In this document: piece by piece, positions 1 to 4,965 of the stretch
Layout: each line of letters opens with the position of its first letter
Numbering within the stretch: position 1 is the stretch's first letter
Assembly (NCBI GenBank): GCA_959018155.1
Contig: CAUEKH010000233.1
Coordinates: 1-5,066 of the forward strand
Direction: 5' to 3'
Source: an uncultured Hungatella sp.
GTDB taxonomy: Bacteria > Bacillota > Clostridia > Lachnospirales > Lachnospiraceae
DNA length: 5,066 nucleotides
Translations under genes and position numbers: made by a program
Notes under the pieces: model-generated
What the model saw: the letters and a program-made list of their open reading frames with translations, nothing else
Told to the model about the DNA's origin: nothing
Databases searched by the model: none

Positions 1-269
1 CGCTCCGCCAGCGGCTTCCTCAGTTCCAGATCTACGATTGGCATGACGTAATGGCTGACCGTACCGCTCTCTAACGCCTCCATCATGGCCGTCTTTGCAG
101 ATTCCGGCACCGACGGATTCGGATAGAACGGGTCTGCCCAGGCCATATTTGCCCCGCCGGCTGCCAGGAAGTTTCCTACGCCTTCCCCGACATCGGCCTT
201 CGTCACAGCTGAGAAAAGTCCGCCCTCAAGGTCTTTAAAACGATCATTCATTCTCCGTTTTACATCCAT
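1..269 (-). CDS. PLP-dependent class I/II aminotransferase, N-terminal part (3' end beyond window)
   Basis: The first 89 residues are readable and begin MDVKRRMNDRFKDLEGG. The stretch MAWADPFYPNPSVPES (about residues 42-57), then a helix, then a SGTVSHYVMP turn and LELRKPLAE, is the usual N-terminal arm and first helices of fold-type I aminotransferases. There, a G-x-P-x-F/Y-P-x-P segment is followed by a Y-x-x-P-x-G-x-x-x-L-R-x-A-I-A stretch. Here the glycine of that second stretch is Val (MPIVDLELRK). The PLP-binding lysine and the substrate-specificity residues lie outside the window, so the substrate cannot be named. The start is chosen because AGGAGG (278-283) sits 8 nt upstream of the ATG at 267-269; a second Met at residue 7 has no comparable site. 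The gene begins 27 bp after the ridA stop on the same strand, with no terminator or promoter between, so it should be cotranscribed with ridA. The family call is fairly firm; the reaction is unknown. Confidence 0.8.
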   Translation of the reverse strand, partial: MDVKRRMNDRFKDLEGGLFSAVTKADVGEGVGNFLAAGGANMAWADPFYPNPSVPESAKTAMMEALESGTVSHYVMPIVDLELRKPLAE

Positions 270-277
270 ATATTTCC

Positions 278-283
278 CCTCCT
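278..283 (-). promoter_or_regulatory. Ribosome binding site of the aminotransferase gene
   Basis: A perfect AGGAGG on the minus strand, followed by two further G, lies 8 nt before the ATG at 267-269. It decides the start in favour of the first Met over the in-frame Met six codons later. Confidence 0.8.
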
Positions 284-296
284 GTACTGTTTATCT

Positions 297-674
297 CTAC
301 GCTTTTACTACCGCTACCGCTTCCACCTCACATAAAACCCCTTTTGGTAAATCCTTCACAGCCACACAGCTTCTGGCCGGATTTCCTGTAAAATACTGAG
401 CATACACTTCATTAAATGCACCGAAATCCCCCATATCGGCTAAAAAGCATGTCGTCTTTACCACAGTCGTCAAATCTGCCCCCGCTTCTTCTAAAACTGC
501 TTTTACATTCTTCATGGACTGATGCGCCTGTTCCGTGATTCCACCCGCGGCAACTGCCCCCGTGGCCGGATCAAGCGGAATCTGTCCCGATGTAAACACA
601 AATCCGTTGGCGATGATTCCCTGAGAATACGGTCCGATTGCTGCCGGTGCTGCTGTTGTTGCTACTTTTTCCAT
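297..674 (-). CDS. ridA: RidA family reactive enamine/imine deaminase (YjgF/YER057c/UK114 family)
   Basis: The product is a 125-residue protein of typical full length for RidA. Enzymes of this family hydrolyse reactive enamine/imine intermediates such as 2-aminoacrylate, which PLP enzymes release, to keto acids and ammonium. They act in the cytoplasm as homotrimers with active sites between subunits. Diagnostic elements are IGPYSQ (Tyr16), [13 protein letters not shown] (Ser29), FNEVYAQYF (Asn88), NPARSCVAV (Arg101, Cys103) and the C-terminal [14 protein letters not shown] (Glu116). These match the Tyr, Ser, Asn, Arg, Cys and Glu residues that define the active RidA subgroup, with Arg binding the substrate carboxylate, so the protein should be catalytically competent. 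The start is supported by GAGGG (683-687) 8 nt upstream. The gene follows a YheO-type regulator and precedes an aminotransferase by 27 bp, which fits protection of, or participation in, that enzyme's reaction. A promoter with a palindrome in its spacer lies just upstream. Confidence 0.95.
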   Translation of the reverse strand: MEKVATTAAPAAIGPYSQGIIANGFVFTSGQIPLDPATGAVAAGGITEQAHQSMKNVKAVLEEAGADLTTVVKTTCFLADMGDFGAFNEVYAQYFTGNPARSCVAVKDLPKGVLCEVEAVAVVKA

Positions 675-707
675 TTTCTTATCCCTCTTTCCTTATTATG
701 CACGAAA

Positions 708-738
708 GGGTGGTACTGAAATTACGCCAATACCACCC
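708..738 (-). repeat. Inverted repeat in the ridA leader (hairpin or operator)
   Basis: GGGTGGTA (731-738 read on the minus strand) is followed after 15 nt by its exact complement TACCACCC (708-715). Given the promoter at 752-780, it falls inside the first roughly 40 nt of the ridA transcript and ends about 20 nt before the Shine-Dalgarno site. It could form an 8-bp RNA stem or serve as a split dimer-binding operator. The sequence after it (TTTCGTGC) has no U tract, so it is not an intrinsic terminator. Confidence 0.7.
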
Positions 739-751
739 TGGTTGTACTATC

Positions 752-780
752 ACTATAACACTAAAATATATTTTAGTCAA
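752..780 (-). promoter_or_regulatory. Sigma-A type promoter for ridA and the aminotransferase
   Basis: On the minus strand, TTGACT (775-780) is separated by exactly 17 nt from TATAGT (752-757). Both hexamers differ from consensus at only one or two positions. Transcription would start near 745, giving a leader of about 70 nt before the ridA ATG at 672-674. The spacer is almost wholly occupied by a perfect palindrome, which suggests the promoter is controlled by a repressor. Confidence 0.75.
760..777. promoter_or_regulatory. Perfect 18-bp palindrome in the ridA promoter spacer (candidate operator)
   Basis: ACTAAAATATATTTTAGT equals its own reverse complement over 18 bp. It overlaps the last three bases of the -35 hexamer and stops 2 bp short of the -10 hexamer, a classic position for a repressor that excludes RNA polymerase. 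The neighbouring PAS-HTH regulator is an obvious candidate ligand-responsive binder, but no site is known to me for this family member, so the pairing is inference. The flanks do not extend the symmetry. Confidence 0.6.
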
Positions 781-803
781 TTGTAAAACCAATAAAATAT
801 TTT

Positions 804-1472
804 TTATTTATTTTCTTTTCTCAAATTTCGTAAATGGAGGTAAACCGTATTTCTTGAAAGCCCCAGAATGTCGGCCACGAAGGGGACGCTGTCCTTAAAC
901 TGAAAGATTCCTTCCTCCTCCAGAAGCCCAATCACAGCACGTTTTTTCAGCGACGGCAGGACGGTCCGATCCGCCTCCACCTTCGCAATGGCCGCCGTGA
1001 CAGCGCGGTTTACAAGTTCCTGCGGATTGTCCGCGTAATTCTCATCCTCAAAGTTCCGCTCGCACGACTTTGGCTGGAAACCGGACACAAAGGATTCCAC
1101 CGAAGTATTTAAGTAAAAATTGATGCAGAGAAGCCCGATCACCTTCCCCTTCGTCCCTTTGATCGTGATGGTGGAGGATTTTAACGGCTCTCCTTTTTTA
1201 TTGTGGGTGAAGTAAGCGATATGGCCGGAAAGTCCCTCGGTTTCGATGCGGTTCAGCATGGCCAGCGCCAGATCCGTCACCGGCGCGCCCTCTTTTCTTC
1301 CAGTATAGTGCCCATTGATTATTTTTATGACAGAATGGTCAAGATTTTCCAGACTGTGAAGAACCAGTTCATATCCGTCCCCCAGATACTCGGCCAGCCC
1401 CTCCACAACAGTTTTATATGATTCCAGAATCAGACGGTCTTCCGGTGTGAATACAACATTTCCCTGTGCCAT
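804..1472 (-). CDS. YheO/DauR-type transcriptional regulator (PAS-like sensor plus C-terminal HTH)
   Basis: The 222-residue protein matches the two-domain layout of the YheO/DauR family. Residues about 12-125 form the YheO-like PAS domain with its hallmark stretch SVIKIINGHYTGRKEGAPVT (47-66), followed by DLALAMLN and an IKGTKGKVIGLLCINF strand. Residues about 160-220 form the DauR-type HTH, with RAVIGLLEEEGIFQFKDSV leading into VADILGLSRNTVYLHLRNLR. Family members are cytoplasmic DNA-binding regulators; DauR of Pseudomonas controls D-arginine catabolism, but the ligand here is unknown. The start at 1470-1472 is favoured because AAGGAG lies 6 nt upstream; the open frame continues to 1607 but would cross a terminator and this gene's promoter. 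It has its own promoter at 1507-1535. No clear terminator follows the stop, so some readthrough into ridA is possible. Its likely target is the ridA-aminotransferase promoter 24 bp downstream of its stop, by position only. Confidence 0.9.
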   Translation of the reverse strand: MAQGNVVFTPEDRLILESYKTVVEGLAEYLGDGYELVLHSLENLDHSVIKIINGHYTGRKEGAPVTDLALAMLNRIETEGLSGHIAYFTHNKKGEPLKSSTITIKGTKGKVIGLLCINFYLNTSVESFVSGFQPKSCERNFEDENYADNPQELVNRAVTAAIAKVEADRTVLPSLKKRAVIGLLEEEGIFQFKDSVPFVADILGLSRNTVYLHLRNLRKENK

Positions 1473-1478
1473 AGCCTT

Positions 1479-1484
1479 CTCCTT
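1479..1484 (-). promoter_or_regulatory. Ribosome binding site that sets the regulator start
   Basis: AAGGAG on the minus strand lies 6 nt before the ATG at 1470-1472. It shows that translation starts at MAQGNVV and not at the upstream in-frame ATG at 1605-1607, which has no such site and lies ahead of the promoter. Confidence 0.8.
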
Positions 1485-1506
1485 TTGGTAAGCTTTTTTA
1501 TTTATC

Positions 1507-1535
1507 AGTATAGCTTTATTTAAATGGAAATGCAA
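1507..1535 (-). promoter_or_regulatory. Sigma-A type promoter of the YheO/DauR-type regulator gene
   Basis: TTGCAT (1530-1535) and TATACT (1507-1512) are separated by 17 nt on the minus strand. The start point would be near 1500, giving a leader of about 28 nt. The spacer holds the short palindrome ATTTAAAT (1518-1525), which does not resemble the longer palindrome at the ridA promoter, so common control of both promoters by one site type is not evident. Confidence 0.7.
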
Positions 1536-1548
1536 GAAAGCAGCCGGT

Positions 1549-1600
1549 AAAAAAATACCGGTATCTTTCGCCCTGACCGGAACAAAAGATACCAGTATTT
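1549..1600 (-). terminator. Intrinsic terminator of the CAP surface-protein gene
   Basis: Read on the minus strand, an 18-nt arm (1583-1600) pairs with 1553-1570 over its full length, with two G-U wobbles and a 12-nt loop. An uninterrupted run of seven U (1549-1555) follows, the first three of which close the stem. It begins 14 nt after the TAG stop at 1614-1616 and ends 13 bp before the -35 of the regulator promoter, so it insulates the two genes. Confidence 0.9.
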
Positions 1601-1613
1601 CATACAACTCTGT

Positions 1614-4259
1614 CTATTTCGTCTGTATCACACCGTTGACTACCCATTCCCCATTGCCGTTGACCTGGCTTCCTTCTACTACGGTATTGGTCAGAAGGCG
1701 TCCCCGGTATCCGTCTGAATTCGGGTTAAAATAATAGCATCTGCTCACGCCATTCTGATCCGGAATCCACACCCAGCCGGTAAACATCTTTCCTCTCGTT
1801 CCATCGGAAGCGGGATTTAAATAGTATTTATTTCCGTCGGCTGACTGGTACCAGCCGGTATACATATTTCCATTGCCGTCAAAGAAGAACCAGTCAAACG
1901 GTGACTGTCCCAGTCCCGTGTTGGCATATGGATTCTCGATGGCTGCCCATTTATTGATATAAATATTTCCTGCAGCATCAGCGAATTTCCACAATCCGTC
2001 AGCGGACGGGATCCAGGATCCTGTTGCGACGTAATCCGGAAGAGCGCCATTTCCCATCTTGCCTTTGTCCGGACCACCGGCCGTAGTACTGCCAGTCTTC
2101 TTTCCACCGGAGGAGGAACCACCTCCGCCGCCTCCGCCACCAGAGGAGGATCCGCCTCCGGAGGACGAACCGCCGCCTCCGCCAGAAGACGAACCACCGC
2201 CTCCGCCGGAGGAGTGATCGGATGACATCCGGAAGAACTTCACGGTATATTCGATCGGATCAGAATTGCCGTATTGATCCTTCAGGCCCGTAAGTGTCAC
2301 AGTAACCTCATCTCCCGAACTAAATGTCACTCCCGGCTGGAAAATAATCGCGGGGCCATAACCGTAACCTCCCGTCGATACATGGAAATATTTCCCGGAT
2401 TTATCCTGGCATGATGAATTCAGTGTATACGTCTTCCCCTTTTTCTTACTCGTCATGGTAATGGTCAGTTGATTTTCCTGATCACCTGTCAGGGAATAAA
2501 TTTTTTTATTAATGGAAATCATCCATGGACCGCTGAAATATTCCAGAGGCATGTTCTGCGCCGGCCATGGAATAAAATCATAATCATACGTTTCATTCTT
2601 ATTATTATCATCAAAGGCGTACATTGCCGTATACGCGCCACTATGGCCAAATCCCGTCTGCGTCATATTGGGATCGAGGCACCAGCGTCTGTGGCCTGCC
2701 GTATCAATGTTGGAAGAACCGCCGTCATCCATCCACCCTTCAATAATATCTTCTGCGAGCGTAGAATAGCCCATGCCCAAATTAGAAGATGAGGTTCCCT
2801 TTCTTCCCATCTGGTAGAACGCATCCGATACTCCTGCCGGCTGTTTCGGATAATGGGTCAGCTTCTTCACCTTGGTCAGGAGAGTAGTCCCGGCCTGCGC
2901 ATACTGTTCATATTCTTCATTACTTGTGACATCAGAAGGGATCCCCGCAATATAACGGACAAAGTTCAGCGCGTTCAGACCATTTTTCACGGTATCTTCA
3001 CTGAGCTTCCCGGGAATTTCCCTGTTTATATCCGGTGTGATCTCCCACTTGTCGCTGCGGCTTAAGCTGAAGGGATGCTCTGAATAAAAAGCCTTGATCT
3101 CTTCCTCTGTTCTGGACTCCACATATTTTTTCGGTTCAGAAGTAATGGTTACAGTCAGGGAATCGGGATAAATATAATATTTTCCCTCCATCTTCAAAGG
3201 GATATCGACGGAAAATGATTCCTCCGATGGCTTTAATGTAAACTTTATGGTCATTCCATCTACAACCGGCAAAGAAGAAAAATAAGACTTGAACTCCTCA
3301 TTAATCTCGCCTAATGTGATCTTCGATGGAACAGCCTGATCTTTTAAACCATAAAGTTCCGGAATATTCAGTTTTTTCTCTGTACCGGTGGCTGCAAGCT
3401 TTACCTCTTTCTTCTTTGGCAGGGATTTATTCGCCTTTGTTATAACGAAGGCAGAGAACTCCCCGGGTACCAGTTCAATGGAATCACACTCATCTGAACT
3501 GAGCGCTGTCACCTCATACGATCCGGGTTCTTCTCCGGGCTGCCTTGTATATGTAAAATTATTCAGGTTTGATGTTTCCAGCACTTCGCCTGTCTCTGCG
3601 TCATAGGCATCGAAGGTTGAAGAATACATAGTCTTAAAAACCCGGTCTTCCGAACCATACGGCTTTACCAGCATCTGTTTTTTGAAACTCAGCTTCATCT
3701 TCTGACGTTTTTTTACCTGGATTGATAGCACATTACTGATTACTTCCCCGTTCCTGTCAGTCAGGCGATACTGCAACTCTCCCGGTGAAGTTATAGCGCG
3801 TCCACCAATTTCAACAGTCACTGTTGAATCGTCACTATCTATCCATTTGCCGGACAGCCTTATAAACTCTGAGTCCGCCTCTTTTTTCTCTAAATAATAA
3901 TAACCTCCAGCCAGATTTTTCGGAGTAATTATTATTTCAAATGAATCGAAAATCTGGACCTCATTTTTTCCATCAGCCATTGAAAGTTCAGCTTCTTCCG
4001 ACTCGGTAAAAAGTATGGCCTTCGATGGGGTCGCTTCTCTTTTTCCATCCGAAAGTTCTGATGGCGTAGCCTTCGTTGGTTTTGTCTTTTGCGGAATGTT
4101 CTTTCCAGCGTCCCGAACTCCTCCTCCGGCCCCCGCTTCCACAATCGTGCCACTCAGTTTTTTTGCTGAGTACTCCCTCTCAGGAATATCAGCCCATGCC
4201 ACACTGGTAAAAGCCAGTACAGCAGACAGCGCAGCTGCCAGAATACGTTTTCTCTTCAT
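1614..4259 (-). CDS. Secreted CAP-domain protein with Gly/Ser linker and C-terminal cell-wall-binding repeats
   Basis: This is an 881-residue exported protein. Residues 1-23 are a signal peptide (MKRKR, hydrophobic core, AWA before Asp24). Residues 24-95 are a low-complexity spacer with two ATPS motifs (64-67, 77-80). About 96-375 looks like three beta-rich modules I cannot name. About 421-575 is a CAP/SCP-PR1 domain: NALNFVRYIAG, KKLTHYP (His469), SSSNLGMGYSTLAEDIIEGW (491-509), AGHRRWCLDP (His523) and TGFGH, then WPAQNMPLEYF. Residues 580-676 form a further beta module. A Ser/Gly linker spans 679-722, and aromatic/glycine repeats about 747-862 (TGWYQSADGNKYYLNP, TGWVWIPDQNG, YYFNPNSDGYRG) resemble choline/cell-wall-binding repeats. 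The canonical GEN motif of YkwD-type CAP domains is replaced by SSN. The protein should sit in the envelope non-covalently; no LPXTG anchor is present. The molecular function is unknown. The start follows from AGGGGG 9 nt upstream and the signal peptide; the gene is monocistronic by promoter and terminator. Confidence 0.9.
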   Translation of the reverse strand: MKRKRILAAALSAVLAFTSVAWADIPEREYSAKKLSGTIVEAGAGGGVRDAGKNIPQKTKPTKATPSELSDGKREATPSKAILFTESEEAELSMADGKNEVQIFDSFEIIITPKNLAGGYYYLEKKEADSEFIRLSGKWIDSDDSTVTVEIGGRAITSPGELQYRLTDRNGEVISNVLSIQVKKRQKMKLSFKKQMLVKPYGSEDRVFKTMYSSTFDAYDAETGEVLETSNLNNFTYTRQPGEEPGSYEVTALSSDECDSIELVPGEFSAFVITKANKSLPKKKEVKLAATGTEKKLNIPELYGLKDQAVPSKITLGEINEEFKSYFSSLPVVDGMTIKFTLKPSEESFSVDIPLKMEGKYYIYPDSLTVTITSEPKKYVESRTEEEIKAFYSEHPFSLSRSDKWEITPDINREIPGKLSEDTVKNGLNALNFVRYIAGIPSDVTSNEEYEQYAQAGTTLLTKVKKLTHYPKQPAGVSDAFYQMGRKGTSSSNLGMGYSTLAEDIIEGWMDDGGSSNIDTAGHRRWCLDPNMTQTGFGHSGAYTAMYAFDDNNKNETYDYDFIPWPAQNMPLEYFSGPWMISINKKIYSLTGDQENQLTITMTSKKKGKTYTLNSSCQDKSGKYFHVSTGGYGYGPAIIFQPGVTFSSGDEVTVTLTGLKDQYGNSDPIEYTVKFFRMSSDHSSGGGGGSSSGGGGGSSSGGGSSSGGGGGGGGSSSGGKKTGSTTAGGPDKGKMGNGALPDYVATGSWIPSADGLWKFADAAGNIYINKWAAIENPYANTGLGQSPFDWFFFDGNGNMYTGWYQSADGNKYYLNPASDGTRGKMFTGWVWIPDQNGVSRCYYFNPNSDGYRGRLLTNTVVEGSQVNGNGEWVVNGVIQTK
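1674..2021 (-). other. Region encoding the cell-wall/choline-binding-like repeats
   Basis: This covers about residues 747-862 of the CAP protein. It contains recurring units of an aromatic pair, a Gly-Asn or Asp-Gly turn and TGW, seen at WKFADAAGNIYINKW, WFFFDGNGNMYTGW, KYYLNPASDGTRGKMFTGW and CYYFNPNSDGYRGRLLTNT. The NPxSDGxRG spacing is typical of wall-binding repeats in gut clostridia, by my knowledge of the family. Only about four units are present, so the binding face is short. Confidence 0.75.
2103..2213 (-). repeat. Gly/Ser-rich linker tract (GGN/TCN codon repeat)
   Basis: This encodes residues 683-719, nearly all Gly and Ser, as blocks of three to eight Gly separated by four SSS blocks. 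At the DNA level it is an imperfect trinucleotide array of GGA/GGC/GGT with TCC/TCT/TCG. It should act as a flexible spacer that holds the CAP part away from the wall-binding repeats. Because the unit is three bases, length changes by slippage would keep the frame. Confidence 0.85.
2535..2999 (-). other. Region encoding the CAP (SCP/PR1-like) domain
   Basis: This covers about residues 421-575. Candidate cavity residues are His469 in LTHYP, Glu503 and Glu508 in AEDIIEGW, and His523 in AGHRR. In CAP proteins two His and two Glu commonly line the central groove. Here the position that usually carries GEN reads SSSNLGMGY, so at least one canonical Glu is displaced or lost. The SSN...GW...SNID..GHRRWCL pattern is, from memory, shared by a class of clostridial CAP proteins. 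Confidence 0.85.
4191..4259 (-). other. Signal peptide of the CAP protein
   Basis: Residues 1-23 are MKRKR, a hydrophobic stretch ILAAALSAVLAFTSV, then AWA before DIPEREY. This is a Sec type I signal with an A-x-A cleavage site after Ala23. No lipobox Cys is present, so this is not a lipoprotein. Confidence 0.85.
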
Positions 4260-4290
4260 ACGCAATTTCCCCCTGATAAATAATATTTTT

Positions 4291-4319
4291 ATTTTAATAT
4301 CTTTATTAGAGGAAGTCAA
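4291..4319 (-). promoter_or_regulatory. Sigma-A type promoter of the CAP surface-protein gene
   Basis: TTGACT (4314-4319) and TAAAAT (4291-4296) are separated by 17 nt on the minus strand. The start point would be near 4284, giving a short leader of about 25 nt that carries the AGGGGG ribosome site. A cluster of CTGTAAA direct repeats lies just upstream of the -35. Confidence 0.7.
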
Positions 4320-4328
4320 TGTCGTCCC

Positions 4329-4375
4329 CTGAAAAATCTGTAAATTAAATTTCCCCGCCTGTAAATATCTGTAAA
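4329..4375. repeat. CTGTAAA direct-repeat cluster upstream of the CAP gene promoter
   Basis: CTGTAAA on the plus strand (TTTACAG on the transcribed side) occurs at 4338-4344, 4359-4365 and 4369-4375, with a degenerate copy CTGAAAA at 4329-4335. The start-to-start spacings of the exact copies are 21 and 10 bp, close to two and one helical turns. The array sits about 45-90 bp upstream of the predicted transcription start, where activators or response regulators usually bind. Confidence 0.5.
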
Positions 4376-4392
4376 AGCACCATACTTTCCTA

Positions 4393-4878
4393 TTATGATA
4401 TATTTTCCAGTAAAAGCCGATACACATACAGTCCTGATGTCATATCCTCAAAATGAAGGATCTGTTCCACCTCAAATCCCCATTTCTCCATAATCTTTCT
4501 GGATCCGGTATTCTCCTCCACAATATAGGCGCTCAGACATTGGATATTCTTTTCCCTGGCAGTCTCAATCAGTTTTCCCACCACCCGCGTGGAATACCCC
4601 TGATTCCAGTACTGCGGCGCCATGAAAATCGAGATGGAATACTCTCCCTCTTTGTCTCCGGATTTCAACGCCGCCACTCCCATCATCTCTTTCCTGTCAT
4701 CGGACATGATCCGATAACCGAAGCTGCCTTTCTCCGTATACCCGCGTATCAGCTCTTCGGCCTCTTCTCTCGACCGCTGAGTATCAAACCTCATATAACG
4801 CGCTACCTCCGGATTCGAGGTGAGGGCAAATACCTCATCTGCGTCCTTTAATGTCAATGGTTCCAGACGTAATTCCAT
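4393..4878 (-). CDS. GNAT family N-acetyltransferase, RimJ/RimL-like
   Basis: This is a complete 161-residue GNAT protein with a RimJ/RimL-like layout. MELRLEPLTLKDADEVFALTSNPEVARYM is the N-terminal strand and helix (1-29). EYSISIFMAPQYWNQGYSTRV (79-99) is the acetyl-CoA-binding motif A with its pyrophosphate loop. NIQCLSAYIVEENTGSRKIMEKWGFE (111-136) holds the N-x-x-S-x-x-x-x-x-K-x-G-F element typical of the family. The loop reads WNQGYS, with Ser where Gly or Ala is usual. Members transfer acetyl from acetyl-CoA to a protein N-terminus or small amine; the acceptor here is unknown. The start at MELRL is set by AGGAGG 8 nt upstream; the frame is open for 14 more codons, which cross that ribosome site. 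It stands alone between a terminated tRNA gene and the CAP gene, with no evident functional link to either. Confidence 0.9.
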   Translation of the reverse strand: MELRLEPLTLKDADEVFALTSNPEVARYMRFDTQRSREEAEELIRGYTEKGSFGYRIMSDDRKEMMGVAALKSGDKEGEYSISIFMAPQYWNQGYSTRVVGKLIETAREKNIQCLSAYIVEENTGSRKIMEKWGFEVEQILHFEDMTSGLYVYRLLLENIS

Positions 4879-4886
4879 TTTTCCTG

Positions 4887-4892
4887 CCTCCT
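4887..4892 (-). promoter_or_regulatory. Ribosome binding site that sets the acetyltransferase start
   Basis: A perfect AGGAGG lies 8 nt before the ATG at 4876-4878. It lies inside the longer open frame that begins at 4920, which argues against that upstream start. Confidence 0.85.
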
Positions 4893-4904
4893 GCTTGTAA
4901 AATA

Positions 4905-4933
4905 ATTGTAGAATCTGCACTTCGCAGATAAAA
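4905..4933 (-). promoter_or_regulatory. Possible promoter of the acetyltransferase gene
   Basis: TACAAT (4905-4910) is a good -10, and a start near 4898 would give a leader of about 20 nt. At 17 nt upstream the -35 is only TTTTAT, so an activator or another spacing may apply. The spacer holds the inverted repeat ATCTGC/GCAGAT (4913-4918 and 4924-4929). Confidence 0.4.
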
Positions 4934-4965
4934 AGTAATCACAGGTAATCAGATCATGCTTTCGC

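Noticed and set aside
708..738. T-box riboswitch in the ridA leader, suggested by AGGGTGGTA
   Set aside because: The conserved ACCGCG that should follow is absent, the complementary arm TACCACCC pairs with the whole core, no terminator with a U run follows, and only about ten bases of leader precede it, leaving no room for a specifier stem.
522..898. Plus-strand open frames over ridA and its promoter region
   Set aside because: They are antisense to ridA or the regulator, are Leu/Cys- or Phe/Tyr-rich as expected from antisense A-T rich DNA, and have no supporting ribosome site.
1473..1607. Longer N-terminus for the YheO/DauR-type regulator
   Set aside because: The upstream start precedes both the CAP terminator and the regulator promoter, has no ribosome site, and adds residues unlike the family; MAQGNVV with AAGGAG fits.
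1817..2197. Overlapping 126-codon open frame under the Gly/Ser linker and wall-binding repeats
   Set aside because: Its Pro/Ala/Glu/Val-rich start is only the +1 reading of the GGN/TCN array, and the rest has no recognisable domain; it is a shadow of the CAP gene.
2103..2213. CRISPR-like or minisatellite array
   Set aside because: The repetition is codon-level Gly/Ser coding in frame with the CAP gene, with no fixed-length repeat and spacer structure.
4321..4392. Intrinsic terminator after the acetyltransferase gene
   Set aside because: Only very short A-T rich stems such as AAAG/CTTT can be formed and no U run follows, so none is called; readthrough into the CAP gene is possible.
4260..4427. 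Longer N-terminus for the CAP protein (56 extra residues)
   Set aside because: The extension crosses the promoter, the ribosome site and the acetyltransferase stop, and would bury the clear signal peptide inside the protein.
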